Notes: a model not told the origin generated them from the letters alone. A stretch of 64,000 nt of DNA from Aquiflexum balticum DSM 16537 (GCF_900176595.1 NZ_LT838813.1:2808001-2872000), one strand, 5' to 3'. Shown: positions 55,091 to 64,000, counted from the first letter of the stretch. Program-made: numbers and translations.

Positions 55091-57277
55091 TTAATTGGCA
55101 TGCTCTGAAATGAACTTGATTCTATACACTCTGATTTCCTCTTCCGCAAAATCCTCGTCTTCAAGTTCTTCCAATGCCGCCTTTATATTATCGGACTCAG
55201 CATTCATAAAATATTCACTCAGAATATCTTCTCTTTCGTCGTCCATGATATTCTCAATATAATAGTTGATATTGAGCTTGGTGCCACTATAGATGATCTG
55301 TTCTATTTCTCCGATAAGTTCGGACATGGAAATATTCAGATTTTCTGCAATTTCATCCAAGTTGACTTTTCTATCCACCTGCTGAATAATGGATATTTTT
55401 ACTTTTGATCTGTTTCCTGCTGTTTTGACTACTACATCTGAGGCGGTAATGATGTCATTTTCCTCAACGTAATTTTCAATAAGTTTGATAAAGGACGCAC
55501 CAAATTTAGTGACTTTTCCCATTCCCACCCCATTTATCTGGGCCAATTCTTCTTTGGTGGTAGGATATACAGTAGCCATTTCCTCCAAAGATGGATCCTG
55601 AAAAATCACATAGGGTGGCAGGTTTTTTGATTTTGCTACTTTTTTTCTTTCTGCCTTGAGTAATTCAAATAACTTTTCGTCGTAAGCTATTCCTCCACTT
55701 GGCATTTCGTCTGTAGCGGTGCCCTCTTCCACTTCTTCAAAATTATGGTCTTTGCTTAAAGAGACGGAATAAGGGTTTTTTAAAAATTCTTCACCTTTTT
55801 CAGTGATTTTTATGACTCCATAATTTTCAATGTCTTTTTCGAGAAAGTCAATAATCATTGCCTGTCTGATGACAGTTCTCCATAATTTTTCATCATCATC
55901 CTTACCTTTGCCAAATACAGAGACCTTATCATGTCCATAGCTTTTGATATAGTCATTCTGCTCCCCTCTGATTACATTTACGATGTGGGTTAGATTAAAC
56001 CTGTTGTTGGTTTCTTTCACAGCTGCAATCGCAGAAAGCAAATAATCCATACCCTCGAATTTTTCTTTTGGCTTTTTACAGTTGTCACAAAAACCACAAT
56101 CTTCACCCAGGTATTCACCAAAGTAATGAAGAAGAACTTTCCTTCTGCAAACAGAACTTTCTGCATAGGCAGCCATTTCCTCCAGTAGAATTTTGGAATT
56201 TTCCCTTTCTGTCACCGGTTTATCTTTGTTGAATTTCTCCAACTTGACGATATCTTCATACCTGTAAAACATCAGGCAGTGCCCGTCCAATCCATCTCTT
56301 CCTGCCCGTCCTGTTTCCTGATAATATCCTTCCAATGATTTTGGAACATCATAATGGATTACATAGCGCACATCAGGCTTGTCGATACCCATTCCAAAAG
56401 CAATAGTGGCAACTATCACATCCAATTCCTCATTAAGAAAATCATCCTGGTTTTTGACCCGGACACTTTGATCGAGTCCGGCATGATAAGGGGCGGCATT
56501 GATCCCGTTTACTTTCAGCAACTCAGCAATTTCTTCCACTTTTTTGCGGCTCAGGCAATAAATAATACCGGATTTTCCTTTGTGGGTTTTGATGTATTTG
56601 ATGATTTGCTTTTTGGTTTCATTTTTTAGCTTTGGCCTTACCTCGTAATAAAGATTGGTTCGGTTAAAAGAAGATTTAAATAAATCAGCTTCTTCCATCT
56701 GAAGATTACGCTGTATGTCCTGCTGAACTTTGGGCGTGGCGGTGGCTGTTAGTGCCACTACCGGTAAATGTGAACCTATCTGGGCTATGATGGTTTTGAT
56801 TTTTCTGTATTCCGGTCTGAAGTCATGTCCCCATTCAGAAATACAATGTGCTTCATCAATAGCAACAAAACTGAGTTTTGCTTCTTTAAGGAAAAGTACA
56901 TTTTCTTCTTTGGTAAGGGATTCAGGAGCTACATAAAGGAGCTTGGTTTTACCGGATAGTACCTCTTTTTTGACTTTGTTTGTTTCGGATTTATTTAGCG
57001 TTGAATTTAGAAAATGGGCATTGATGCCAAATGCATTCAATTGATCCACTTGATTTTTCATCAAGGCAATCAAAGGAGATATAACAATGGCTGTACCATC
57101 ACTTACTACGGCAGGGAATTGATAACAAAGCGATTTGCCCGCACCTGTAGGCATGATGACAAAAGTATTTTTGCCACTTAAAACATTTTCTACAATAGCC
57201 TCTTGAGTTCCTCTGAACTGATTGAAACCGAATATTTTTTTTAATTTTTCTTTTACACTTTGATCCACAGCTGTCAT
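55091..57277 (-). CDS. recQ: RecQ-type DNA helicase
   Basis: A 728-residue helicase: Walker A MPTGAGKS, Walker B DEAH in AIDEAHCISEWG, the zinc-binding CRRKVLLHYFGE and CGFCDNCKK region of RQC, an HRDC domain (about 535-610, LPPYVIFQDPSLEEM) and a C-terminal helix-turn-helix-like extension with an acidic tail (ALEELEDEDFAEEE). It unwinds DNA 3' to 5' in recombination and fork repair. First gene of the recQ-purD-ricT-gldH run. Confidence 0.95.
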   Translation of the reverse strand: MTAVDQSVKEKLKKIFGFNQFRGTQEAIVENVLSGKNTFVIMPTGAGKSLCYQFPAVVSDGTAIVISPLIALMKNQVDQLNAFGINAHFLNSTLNKSETNKVKKEVLSGKTKLLYVAPESLTKEENVLFLKEAKLSFVAIDEAHCISEWGHDFRPEYRKIKTIIAQIGSHLPVVALTATATPKVQQDIQRNLQMEEADLFKSSFNRTNLYYEVRPKLKNETKKQIIKYIKTHKGKSGIIYCLSRKKVEEIAELLKVNGINAAPYHAGLDQSVRVKNQDDFLNEELDVIVATIAFGMGIDKPDVRYVIHYDVPKSLEGYYQETGRAGRDGLDGHCLMFYRYEDIVKLEKFNKDKPVTERENSKILLEEMAAYAESSVCRRKVLLHYFGEYLGEDCGFCDNCKKPKEKFEGMDYLLSAIAAVKETNNRFNLTHIVNVIRGEQNDYIKSYGHDKVSVFGKGKDDDEKLWRTVIRQAMIIDFLEKDIENYGVIKITEKGEEFLKNPYSVSLSKDHNFEEVEEGTATDEMPSGGIAYDEKLFELLKAERKKVAKSKNLPPYVIFQDPSLEEMATVYPTTKEELAQINGVGMGKVTKFGASFIKLIENYVEENDIITASDVVVKTAGNRSKVKISIIQQVDRKVNLDEIAENLNISMSELIGEIEQIIYSGTKLNINYYIENIMDDEREDILSEYFMNAESDNIKAALEELEDEDFAEEEIRVYRIKFISEHAN

Positions 57278-57693
57278 TTCATTACAATATTATCTTCACT
57301 GACATCCAATAAATATTAAAGGATTTCTTTTTCTACATTTGATCTAAATTTAGGCAATTCATCAGCAAGTTTGAAGTTAACAAAAATTATTAATAGTTCC
57401 GTCATTAAACTTAACCAAACGATATACATTTTCGTCTCAGGTATGATTGTTTTAGTTGATGATGAGTTTGAAAACCCATCCAAAAAAAAATCAAACCAAA
57501 ATTATTTGTAAATCAACGTCCATTTCTCTCAATTTACTATAATAACATTCATTTGAAATTTTACTGTAAAAATTAAGTCAGGTATAATTTGTTCAAAATG
57601 AAACTCAGAATTTGGGAGTTCAATGTTGGATAATTATAGGTATTTTTACATATTGATAGATGTATGAATTAATCGGTCATTTAAAAAAACCAG
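57278..57693. other. AT-rich intergenic region between divergent genes
   Basis: About 415 bases between recQ and the mannose-1-phosphate guanylyltransferase gene. It must carry both promoters. I see only A/T-rich sequence and no hairpin, repeat or coding frame. Confidence 0.5.
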
Positions 57694-58767
57694 ATGCAGG
57701 ATAAACCATATGTTGTGATAATGGCAGGAGGAATCGGTTCCCGGTTTTGGCCTTACAGCAGATACAATAGACCCAAACAATTTTTAGATATACTTGGCAC
57801 AGGGAGGACCTTGTTGCAGATGACTTATGACCGGTTTGTGAAACTGTCCGATAAGTCCCGTTTTTATGTGATCACTTATAAGAAATACTATAAATTAGTT
57901 GAAGAGCAACTTCCGGATATACCCAAAGATCAGATTCTCATCGAGCCGCTGCGGAGAAATACCGCCACCTGTGTAGCTTATGCAAGTTACCGTATCCTTA
58001 AAAAACACCCATCAGCCAAGGTTATAGTCACGCCAGCTGATCATTTGATCATTCAGGAGGGAAATTTTTATAGTACGATGGCAATTGCAATAGAAGCTGC
58101 AGACCAGGACGATCGCTTAATTACTTTGGGGATAAGACCCAATAGGCCTGAGACAGGATACGGGTATATTCAATATATCAGTAATCATGGGAATCCTGTG
58201 AAAAAGGTGAAGACTTTCACAGAAAAGCCAAATGTTAAACTTGCAAAGGCATTTATTGAAAGCGGAGATTTCGTCTGGAATTCAGGGATGTTTGTTTGGA
58301 AAGTAAAAAGTATTGTAAAGGCATTTGAGAATTACATGCCGGATATTTCGGAAGTGTTTGAAGAAGGAATGGTCCATTACAATAAGCCCCAGGAAGAGGC
58401 TTTTATCAAAAAGGCTTATTCTTTAGTCAAAAATATTTCCATAGATTACGGTATCATGGAAAAAGCCGATGAGGTTTATACAGTTTTAGGAGAGTTTGGG
58501 TGGTCGGATTTGGGGTCATGGTTCAGTCTTCATGAAATTCAAAATAGAGATGAAAACAATAATGTAGTCGAAGCCAATGCAATTCTGTATGATACCAAAA
58601 ACTCTTTCATCAAAGTCAGTCCCCAAAAGCTGGTCGTAGTAGAGGGGTTGGACAATTACCTTATCAATGAGTCAGAAAATGTTTTGTTGATTTGTAAATT
58701 AGACGGGGAAAAAAAATTCAGGGAATTCGTCAATGATGCTAAAAAGAAAGGTGAAGATTATGTTTGA
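57694..58767 (+). CDS. manC: Mannose-1-phosphate guanylyltransferase
   Basis: A 357-residue nucleotidyltransferase that makes GDP-mannose from mannose-1-phosphate and GTP. The signature AGGIGSRFWPYSR (residues 11-23) with the following RPKQFLDI and the FTEKP segment fit the ManC/RfbM family. There is no C-terminal isomerase domain. GDP-mannose feeds surface glycans. Its stop overlaps the start of a lipoprotein gene. Confidence 0.93.
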   Translation: MQDKPYVVIMAGGIGSRFWPYSRYNRPKQFLDILGTGRTLLQMTYDRFVKLSDKSRFYVITYKKYYKLVEEQLPDIPKDQILIEPLRRNTATCVAYASYRILKKHPSAKVIVTPADHLIIQEGNFYSTMAIAIEAADQDDRLITLGIRPNRPETGYGYIQYISNHGNPVKKVKTFTEKPNVKLAKAFIESGDFVWNSGMFVWKVKSIVKAFENYMPDISEVFEEGMVHYNKPQEEAFIKKAYSLVKNISIDYGIMEKADEVYTVLGEFGWSDLGSWFSLHEIQNRDENNNVVEANAILYDTKNSFIKVSPQKLVVVEGLDNYLINESENVLLICKLDGEKKFREFVNDAKKKGEDYV

Positions 58768-59317
58768 AAAAATGAAAATTATTCCTTTGGGAATTTTGGG
58801 TTTGATTTTTTTGCTAAATATTGTTTCCTGCAATTCTGATCCGGAAGAGCCGATGATCAGTCTTTATGGGGCTTATCTTTTGACAAAGATTGAAACGGAT
58901 GGCCAATTTGATTTTCTGAATGTAGGAGAAGCCACCAGCGATATGAAAAAGCAGTTAGAGGAATCGCAAGGTGTCAATTTCGATAATGTATTGCTCACAT
59001 TTTTTTGGGGTACCCCTGAGGTATTCAATATTACATTTATGCAGCCTTCTTTACTTACCACCCTCCCTGATAATATTCCTTTGATCAGATATGTGAATTC
59101 ATCGAAGACTCTCAGTGTGGAATATATACAGGAAAGCAGAGAATTCTCCATAATCAAAAATTATACAGCCACTACAGAAATCGGGCAGGTTACAGCTATC
59201 GAGTTAGTGAATCAATTTCAGATTAAAGTTTCTGTGCCACAAAGGATTTATGACTATAAGTCCCAAGCCTGGGTAAATACTTTGGTGACCTATACGTATA
59301 ACCGATTAAATGTCTAA
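58760..59317 (+). CDS. Small lipoprotein of unknown function
   Basis: About 185 residues from ATG at 58760, which overlaps the manC stop (ATGTTTGA). The signal peptide ends in the lipobox NIVSC. The mature part is a beta-rich domain with no recognised family. The MazG-like gene starts eight bases before its stop, so three genes are tightly coupled. The context gives no clear role. Confidence 0.7.
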   Translation: MFEKMKIIPLGILGLIFLLNIVSCNSDPEEPMISLYGAYLLTKIETDGQFDFLNVGEATSDMKKQLEESQGVNFDNVLLTFFWGTPEVFNITFMQPSLLTTLPDNIPLIRYVNSSKTLSVEYIQESREFSIIKNYTATTEIGQVTAIELVNQFQIKVSVPQRIYDYKSQAWVNTLVTYTYNRLNV

Positions 59318-59648
59318 AGATATCACCATATCGGAAGCCCAAAAGTTGGTCGATGAATGGATCAAAACTGTCGGTGTCAGATACTTCAACGAACTGACCA
59401 ATACCGCTATATTAATGGAAGAAGTAGGGGAGTTGGCCCGGATAATGGCCAGAAAATACGGAGAACAATCTTTCAAAGAGTCGGATAAAGAAGTCAATAT
59501 GGCTGATGAAATGGCTGATGTGCTTTGGGTCCTGATGTGCTTGGCCAATCAAACAGGAGTTGACCTGACAGATGCGCTTCAAAAGAACTTTGAGAAAAAA
59601 AACATCAGGGACAAGGACAGGCATAAGGAGAATAAAAAGTTGATATGA
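59310..59648 (+). CDS. MazG-like nucleotide pyrophosphohydrolase
   Basis: A 112-residue all-alpha protein. The metal site motif EEVGE (37-41) and the second pair E67..D70 in ADEMADVLWVL are those of the MazG/dUTPase-like superfamily, which hydrolyse (d)NTPs to monophosphate and pyrophosphate. It overlaps the end of the lipoprotein gene by eight bases. A house-cleaning role is likely. Confidence 0.9.
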   Translation: MSKDITISEAQKLVDEWIKTVGVRYFNELTNTAILMEEVGELARIMARKYGEQSFKESDKEVNMADEMADVLWVLMCLANQTGVDLTDALQKNFEKKNIRDKDRHKENKKLI

Positions 59649-59807
59649 TTTTTAGAATGAAATGTGGATCATAATTATTTGATATTTATTGATAATGGTT
59701 TTTTTAAGTATCAGATGTTTGAATTTTTCCATTTATAAAGCAATTCCTGTTTCAGTTTTGTACATTTAAGGAAATACTACACCTAAAAAATCTTTAATGA
59801 ACCGATT

Positions 59808-60908
59808 ATGGATATCAGGATTTATATCTTAAGCCTTTTGCTTTTATTCCTCAATTTTGCAGACTCAAATGAAATGGGTCTTGGGGAAAAAGCAAACAAT
59901 GACAAGTTTGAAATTAATAGAGGAACCAATATCAGTCATTGGCTTTCCCAAAGCAAAAGAAGGGGACAGGAGAGGTTTGATTTTTTTACCGAAAAGGACG
60001 TCAAATATATTGCTGACCTTGGTTTTGATCATATCAGGATTCCAATAGATGAGGAGCAGATGTGGCAAGAATCCGGAGAAAAAGATGCAGAAGTATTTAC
60101 TCTTCTTCATAATAGCATCAAATGGAGTGAGAAATACGGGCTCAATGTGATTGTAGATTTACATATCTTACGTTCCCATTATTTCAATGCGGATGTAAAA
60201 CCATTGTGGACTGAAGCCTCAGCTCAGGAAAGGTTTTATCAGTGCTGGAGGGACCTTTCTGAAGAATTGAATAAATATCCGGTCCATATGCTTGCTTATG
60301 AACTCATGAATGAACCCGTAGCGGATGATCCGGAGGATTGGAATAAGCTGGTAGCCAGAGCGGTGGAAGTAATCAGGAAAAATGAACCTGATAGAAAATT
60401 GGTAATCGGTTCCAACAGGTGGCAAAGCGCTGATACCTTTGATGATTTAAAGGTTCCTGAAAATGATCCGAATATTATCTTAAGTTTCCATATGTATGAA
60501 CCCATGTTGCTGACCCACTACAAGGCATCATGGACAAAAACAAAGGATTATATGGGTCCTGTAAACTATCCGGGACAAATAGTAACTCCGGAAGACCTGA
60601 AGAATTTGGAAGAACCGTTGGCATCAATAATGGCAGGTCAGCAAAAGTATTATGACAAAGCAGCAATTGAAGAGCACTTTGCGAAGCCGATCAAAGTAGC
60701 AAAGAAATACAATCTTCCACTTTATTGTGGAGAATGGGGAGCTTATCCGACTACTCCAGACAAGGCAAGGTACCAATGGTATAAAGATGTCAAAGACGTC
60801 TTGGAGAAAAATAATATTGCTTGGACAACGTGGGATTATAAGGGTGGATTTGGGATTATAAGGAATGGTCAAGAGGATAAAGAATTGATAAAAGTCTTGT
60901 TAAAATAA
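59808..60908 (+). CDS. GH5-family glycoside hydrolase (endoglucanase type)
   Basis: A 366-residue secreted enzyme with a signal peptide of about 20 residues. The GH5 catalytic residues are in place: acid/base E169 in YELMNEP and nucleophile E309 in YCGEWGAY; RGTNISHWL starts the barrel, HIRIPID and SFHMYEP are further family strands. It cleaves beta-glucan, cellulose or mannan chains; the exact polymer is not visible. The gene stands alone and ends before a terminator. Confidence 0.92.
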   Translation: MDIRIYILSLLLLFLNFADSNEMGLGEKANNDKFEINRGTNISHWLSQSKRRGQERFDFFTEKDVKYIADLGFDHIRIPIDEEQMWQESGEKDAEVFTLLHNSIKWSEKYGLNVIVDLHILRSHYFNADVKPLWTEASAQERFYQCWRDLSEELNKYPVHMLAYELMNEPVADDPEDWNKLVARAVEVIRKNEPDRKLVIGSNRWQSADTFDDLKVPENDPNIILSFHMYEPMLLTHYKASWTKTKDYMGPVNYPGQIVTPEDLKNLEEPLASIMAGQQKYYDKAAIEEHFAKPIKVAKKYNLPLYCGEWGAYPTTPDKARYQWYKDVKDVLEKNNIAWTTWDYKGGFGIIRNGQEDKELIKVLLK

Positions 60909-60910
60909 AA

Positions 60911-60936
60911 AAAGGCAGGTTTTTGCCTGCCTTCTA
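60911..60936. terminator. Bidirectional hairpin terminator
   Basis: AAGGCAGG and CCTGCCTT pair around a T-rich six-base loop. The minus-strand side carries a long T run (after CCTGCC), so it ends the leftward membrane protein gene most clearly and also closes the GH5 gene. Confidence 0.82.
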
Positions 60937-60954
60937 AAATTTTTAATTTTCTGT

Positions 60955-61389
60955 TTAACCCAACCAGGAAGCCCAAGGAATTCTGGAAAGTATCAAAACC
61001 AATCCGATGGCATACATCATATATATTGAACGGAACTTTGCACGGCTTTCGGATAATTTTTTTGCTCTTGAATAGCCTATGGTAATCACTATGATGGCTA
61101 TAATATTGATTACAGGGTGTTCCAATGCAGTCAATCTCGCGACTTTATCGCTCATAGCACCACCTTCTTTCAACAGTGCAAATCCAAGTGGACTGACAAA
61201 GTAGAGTATCAATCCGATCAATAATTGCACATGGGCCAAAATAAACCCAATCAAAGCGATCTTTCTGTCTTTTTCGGTATAAGTTTTATTTGAAAGGGAA
61301 CCTATCAGCGCATAAATAAAAATGACAACCAAAGCCGCCAAAGCCAAATAAGCAAGTCCGGAGTGTAAGTGTTTTAATCCTGTATACAT
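60955..61389 (-). CDS. Small four-helix membrane protein (cytochrome b-like name)
   Basis: A 144-residue protein with four hydrophobic segments and several membrane-located His (H7, H9, H53, H91) that could bind haem or metal. Homologues in Cytophagales are often named cytochrome B, but I can only assert a small integral membrane protein with conserved His. It is a single gene with its own terminator. Confidence 0.7.
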   Translation of the reverse strand: MYTGLKHLHSGLAYLALAALVVIFIYALIGSLSNKTYTEKDRKIALIGFILAHVQLLIGLILYFVSPLGFALLKEGGAMSDKVARLTALEHPVINIIAIIVITIGYSRAKKLSESRAKFRSIYMMYAIGLVLILSRIPWASWLG

Positions 61390-61464
61390 GTTTTAAGTTT
61401 TTTGTTTTAAAATTAGAGTAAAATCCCGCAAAGTCAGCAAAGGGCAAAGATAAATTTTACGTTG

Positions 61465-61610
61465 TCCGAAGGTTGTGCCTTCGGAATAAGTGAAGTGAGA
61501 TGGTGTTGTCCTTAGGTTGTACGTTCGGACTGCTGAGTTGGGAGTTTCTAACTCTCCTCAATTGAGCCAGAGGCTCAATACTCAATGATCCGAAGCTACA
61601 AGCTTCGGAT
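61465..61610. repeat. Cluster of REP-like hairpins
   Basis: Hairpins TCCGAAGG/CCTTCGGA (61465-61485), imperfect GTCC/GGAC (61508-61530), GAGTT/AACTC type near 61535-61558, TTGAGCC/GGCTCAA (61562-61578) and ATCCGAAGC/GCTTCGGAT (61588-61610). The CCGAAG/CTTCGG type recurs at 14151-14167. The plan is like REP clusters, with variable stems. Confidence 0.78.
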
Positions 61611-61662
61611 AACCCATCCTTAAATCCCAAACCTGTCAACCTATATCATGAAAGTTCATAAA

Positions 61663-61690
61663 ATCTAAGATCTAAAATCTAAAATCTAAA
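61663..61690. repeat. Four tandem 7-base units, ATCTAAA type
   Basis: ATCTAAG, ATCTAAA, ATCTAAA, ATCTAAA in exact register, ending five bases after the stop of the methyltransferase gene (which reads leftwards). In that gene's sense the unit is TTTAGAT. Confidence 0.9.
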
Positions 61691-61695
61691 ACCCC

Positions 61696-62877
61696 CTAAT
61701 CCACATACAAAACCAAACCTTTCAAATACTCACTTTCAGTATGAAAGATATTGACAGGATGATCTGCAGGTTGGGAGAGGTAATGGAGTATACGCACATT
61801 TCTTCCCGCTTCCATGGCTGCAGCCGTTACAGTATGGGCAAAGAGCTGCTTGTCCACTACCTGCGAACAAGAAAAGGTGAATAATATTCCACCTGATTTG
61901 ATTCTTTTCAATGCTTCAGTATTTAGCCTTTTGTAGGCTTGAACAGCATTGTGTTTGGATTTGATGTTTTTGGCAAATGCCGGTGGGTCAAGCACTATGA
62001 TGTCATAATCAGTTTCAATTTCTCTGATATATTTTACCACATCTGCCACAATGGATTGATTTATTCCTTGGAATCCTTTGTTTAAGGCTACATTTCTATC
62101 GGTAAGTTCTATGGCTTTAACAGAGATATCTACAGAATGAACTTCTAATGCACCTTCCTTTAAAGCTGCTACCGAAAACCCGCCTGAATAGCAAAAGGTA
62201 TTCAATACCTTTTTTCCTTTGCTATAGTGGCCAAAGAGTTTCCTGTTTTCCCTTTGATCCACAAAAAAACCTGTTTTTTGACCTTTTTCCCAATCTATTT
62301 CATATTGGCAACCATATTCCAAAACCATATTGGTTTCGGGAACACCAAACAGAAGACGGTTTTCGACTCCAATATCCCTTGGCAAAGTCTCTGCACTTTT
62401 CTCATAAACGGCTTGCAGGGTATTGCCATATATTTTTTGCAGCGCAAGACTGATATCTTTGACATGCTTGTACATACCGACATGATGGGTCTGAATGACA
62501 GCTGTACCGTTATAGAAGTCGATAATCAGACCTGGCAAGCCATCCCCTTCACCATGAATCAGCCTGTACACATTGGTTTCAGTATTATTGACCAATCCAA
62601 TGCTTTTACGCATTTGATAGGCTGCGCTCAGTTTTTTAATCCAAAAATTTCCATCAATCAGTTCCTCCTCAAAACTCACCATCCTGACCATGATGGAGCC
62701 ATATTGAAAATGACCAACTCCCAAAAATGTATCCTTGGAACTGATAATCTGCACCAAGTCACCGTTTTTCAGGTCATCGTTTTTGTAGTCTATTGCTCCT
62801 GAAAAAATCCAATGGTGTTTACGGTAGATGGAGATTTCTTTGTTTTTAAGAAGTTTTATTGTCGGATAGGGTAGCAT
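61696..62877 (-). CDS. RlmI-type 23S rRNA/class I SAM methyltransferase
   Basis: A 393-residue protein. An N-terminal PUA domain (about 1-80, with RKHHWIFSGAI) is followed by a Rossmann SAM domain: VLNTFCYSGGFSVAALK (motif I) and the IIVLDPPAF motif of m5C methyltransferases. It is the RlmI family (5-methylcytosine in 23S rRNA, position 1962 in E. coli). Its start overlaps the end of the symporter gene by 32 bases. Confidence 0.9.
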   Translation of the reverse strand: MLPYPTIKLLKNKEISIYRKHHWIFSGAIDYKNDDLKNGDLVQIISSKDTFLGVGHFQYGSIMVRMVSFEEELIDGNFWIKKLSAAYQMRKSIGLVNNTETNVYRLIHGEGDGLPGLIIDFYNGTAVIQTHHVGMYKHVKDISLALQKIYGNTLQAVYEKSAETLPRDIGVENRLLFGVPETNMVLEYGCQYEIDWEKGQKTGFFVDQRENRKLFGHYSKGKKVLNTFCYSGGFSVAALKEGALEVHSVDISVKAIELTDRNVALNKGFQGINQSIVADVVKYIREIETDYDIIVLDPPAFAKNIKSKHNAVQAYKRLNTEALKRIKSGGILFTFSCSQVVDKQLFAHTVTAAAMEAGRNVRILHYLSQPADHPVNIFHTESEYLKGLVLYVD

Positions 62878-64000
62878 TGGTTTTTTTGTTGATGGGGAAA
62901 ATCAAAGAGCCCACTACCATGGAAACTGCACTGACAAGTGTCGCCGGCAAATGGGGATAATACGGTAAATCTAGAGAAGAAAAACCCAAAAACGCTATCA
63001 TCCCAAAAACTATGGACATCAGGGCACCCATTTCCGAAGCTTTTTTCCAATAAAGCCCCGCTGTCAGGGGAACAAAGAGGGAAACCAACATCAATATCGA
63101 TGCTCCGGCCACAAGCTCATAAATATTGGTTTTCCATTGGGCCAACACCACTGCCACGACAGCGACAGTGATGATATTTATCCTCAAAATCCACAAAAAA
63201 TGCTTCTCCTTCAATTTATTTCCAAAATAAGGACGGATCAGGTTTTCTGAAATGATGGCAGATGGGGCCAACAATCCCGAACTCGTTGTACTCATGATGG
63301 CTGAAATCAATGCTCCGAAAAATAAAATCTGAACATGCATTCCGCCATGTTTAAGGACCATTTCAGGGAGAAGCAATTGTTTGTTTTCAAGGTAAATTTC
63401 CGGATACAGGAATTTTGCTCCAAGGGCAATAAATAAAGGCAATAAGCCGATGGTTACATAAAAGCCTCCCGCCAGGTAAGCTGAACGGATAGCGACCCTT
63501 TCTGACTTCGCGGACATGACCCTTTGGTAAATGTCCTGACTGGGTATACTTCCTAAACCTATAATCATCCAGGCCCCTAGATAATTCATCCATGAAATCG
63601 GGTCGGCATCGGGGAAAAACTGAAAACTTCCTTCTGGCGCAGATTCAAGAATTGGCATGACACCACCTGCTTTTTCGCTCACCAATACCGCCACCCAAAT
63701 CAATCCGACCACAATCAAAGTCGTCTGAATGAAATCGGTGATCGAGATGGCCCACATACCTCCCAAAAATGTATAGAAGACCACAATGCCCGCACTGATG
63801 ACTATTCCCTGCGCAATACTGATATCAGCAACTGTTGTGAATATCAAAGATAAGGCAACCAATTGTGCAGCTACATAACCGAAATATGGGGGTATCATAA
63901 AAACGGAAGCAAAAAACTCTACCCGCTTTCCAAAAATCCGCCTGTACACATCGCCTATCGTCAGGACATTCATCTTGTACATTGGTCTCAAGTAAAAAAC
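62846..64000 (-). CDS. Sodium:solute symporter, C-terminal part (cut by window)
   Basis: About 384 residues of a larger SSF-family permease; the reading frame runs out of the window at 64000. Nine or so helices are visible, with the characteristic GGMWAISITDFIQ and the LGSIPSQDIYQRVMSAK segment of the family, and STTSSGLLAPSAIIS in a later helix. SSF transporters use the Na+ gradient to import sugars, amino acids or other solutes. Its N-terminal helices are not in the window, so the substrate is open. Confidence 0.92.
   Translation of the reverse strand, partial: VFYLRPMYKMNVLTIGDVYRRIFGKRVEFFASVFMIPPYFGYVAAQLVALSLIFTTVADISIAQGIVISAGIVVFYTFLGGMWAISITDFIQTTLIVVGLIWVAVLVSEKAGGVMPILESAPEGSFQFFPDADPISWMNYLGAWMIIGLGSIPSQDIYQRVMSAKSERVAIRSAYLAGGFYVTIGLLPLFIALGAKFLYPEIYLENKQLLLPEMVLKHGGMHVQILFFGALISAIMSTTSSGLLAPSAIISENLIRPYFGNKLKEKHFLWILRINIITVAVVAVVLAQWKTNIYELVAGASILMLVSLFVPLTAGLYWKKASEMGALMSIVFGMIAFLGFSSLDLPYYPHLPATLVSAVSMVVGSLIFPINKKTNATLSDNKTS

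Larger units (their letters stand above)
61390..61695. other. Intergenic region with hairpin cluster and heptad array
   Basis: About 306 bases between the small membrane protein gene and the methyltransferase gene. It holds the hairpins of 61465-61610 and the heptad array of 61663-61690. A short AAAG-rich stretch at 61415-61450 resembles the arms at 35.2-35.4 kb only weakly. Confidence 0.6.

Noticed and set aside
1-64000. tRNA, rRNA, CRISPR arrays, prophage or intact insertion sequences
   Set aside because: None seen by eye on either strand: no tRNA arm pairs, no regular 30-40 base repeat-spacer pattern, no transposase or integrase frame.

Overview
The window reads as a chromosomal segment of a Bacteroidota bacterium, most likely order Cytophagales near the Cyclobacteriaceae. 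The signs are an AT-rich sequence with weak Shine-Dalgarno signals, TAnnTTTG-type -7 promoter boxes, many short lipoproteins with a Cys after the signal peptide, the gliding lipoprotein gene gldH next to a PSP1/RicT gene, Tat-type Gfo/Idh/MocA oxidoreductases, and families such as DUF4097, DUF4199 and DUF6265. I see no rRNA, tRNA, CRISPR array, prophage or intact insertion sequence. Both ends cut through genes: a histidine kinase on the left and a sodium:solute symporter on the right.

Layout. 0-2.7 kb: two-component signalling (kinase tail plus receiver protein), an AraC-type regulator with a metal-binding-like N-terminus, and small envelope proteins. 2.7-14.7 kb: a GH13 alpha-glucan enzyme, a PEGA lipoprotein, a frameshifted thermonuclease, a CDF metal transporter, a patatin/BamA-type outer-membrane protein, a MATE exporter, a phytanoyl-CoA-dioxygenase-like enzyme, a GH57-like protein that has lost its catalytic Glu, and a DUF302 protein. 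15-20 kb: DUF4097 protein, lipoprotein, receiver protein and a large SLC13-type permease, with the tail of a dead GH18 chitinase gene in between. 20-27 kb: a minus-strand run of a PQQ-type sugar dehydrogenase/cytochrome c, VOC proteins, small DUF proteins, a HAD phosphatase, an MBL-fold hydrolase and an acyl-carrier-like protein. 27.7-33.9 kb: a complete RND efflux operon (tetR-tolC-adaptor-pump) with two copies of a palindromic operator. 34-38 kb: an oxidoreductase, an alpha/beta hydrolase and an M28 peptidase. 38.4-43.6 kb: a second exporter operon (TetR, ABC exporter, HlyD adaptor, TolC channel) whose ABC ATPase has degenerate motifs. 43.7-47.9 kb: oxidoreductase, GH20 hexosaminidase, SDR. 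47.9-57.3 kb: a 1314-residue SF1 helicase facing a minus-strand housekeeping run recQ-purD-ricT-gldH. 57.7-64 kb: mannose-1-phosphate guanylyltransferase, lipoprotein, MazG-like pyrophosphohydrolase, GH5 glucanase, small membrane protein, RlmI-type methyltransferase and the symporter.

How the genes work together. Two tripartite export systems, each with a TetR-family gene, dominate the centre. Glycan turnover is spread through the window (GH13, GH57-like, GH20, GH5, GH18 remnant, sugar dehydrogenase, Gfo/Idh enzymes) without any SusC/SusD pair.

The least explained signal is intergenic. At four places there are tandem arrays of 7-base units, three of them starting 1-6 bases after a stop codon. 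Three of the four have clusters of small hairpins beside them. A related arrangement puts the same 25-base sequence just after both convergent genes at 35.2-35.4 kb. Other points worth a second look are enzymes or carriers that keep the fold but lack the key residue (GH57-like, ACP-like, ABC ATPase, HMA-like domain).
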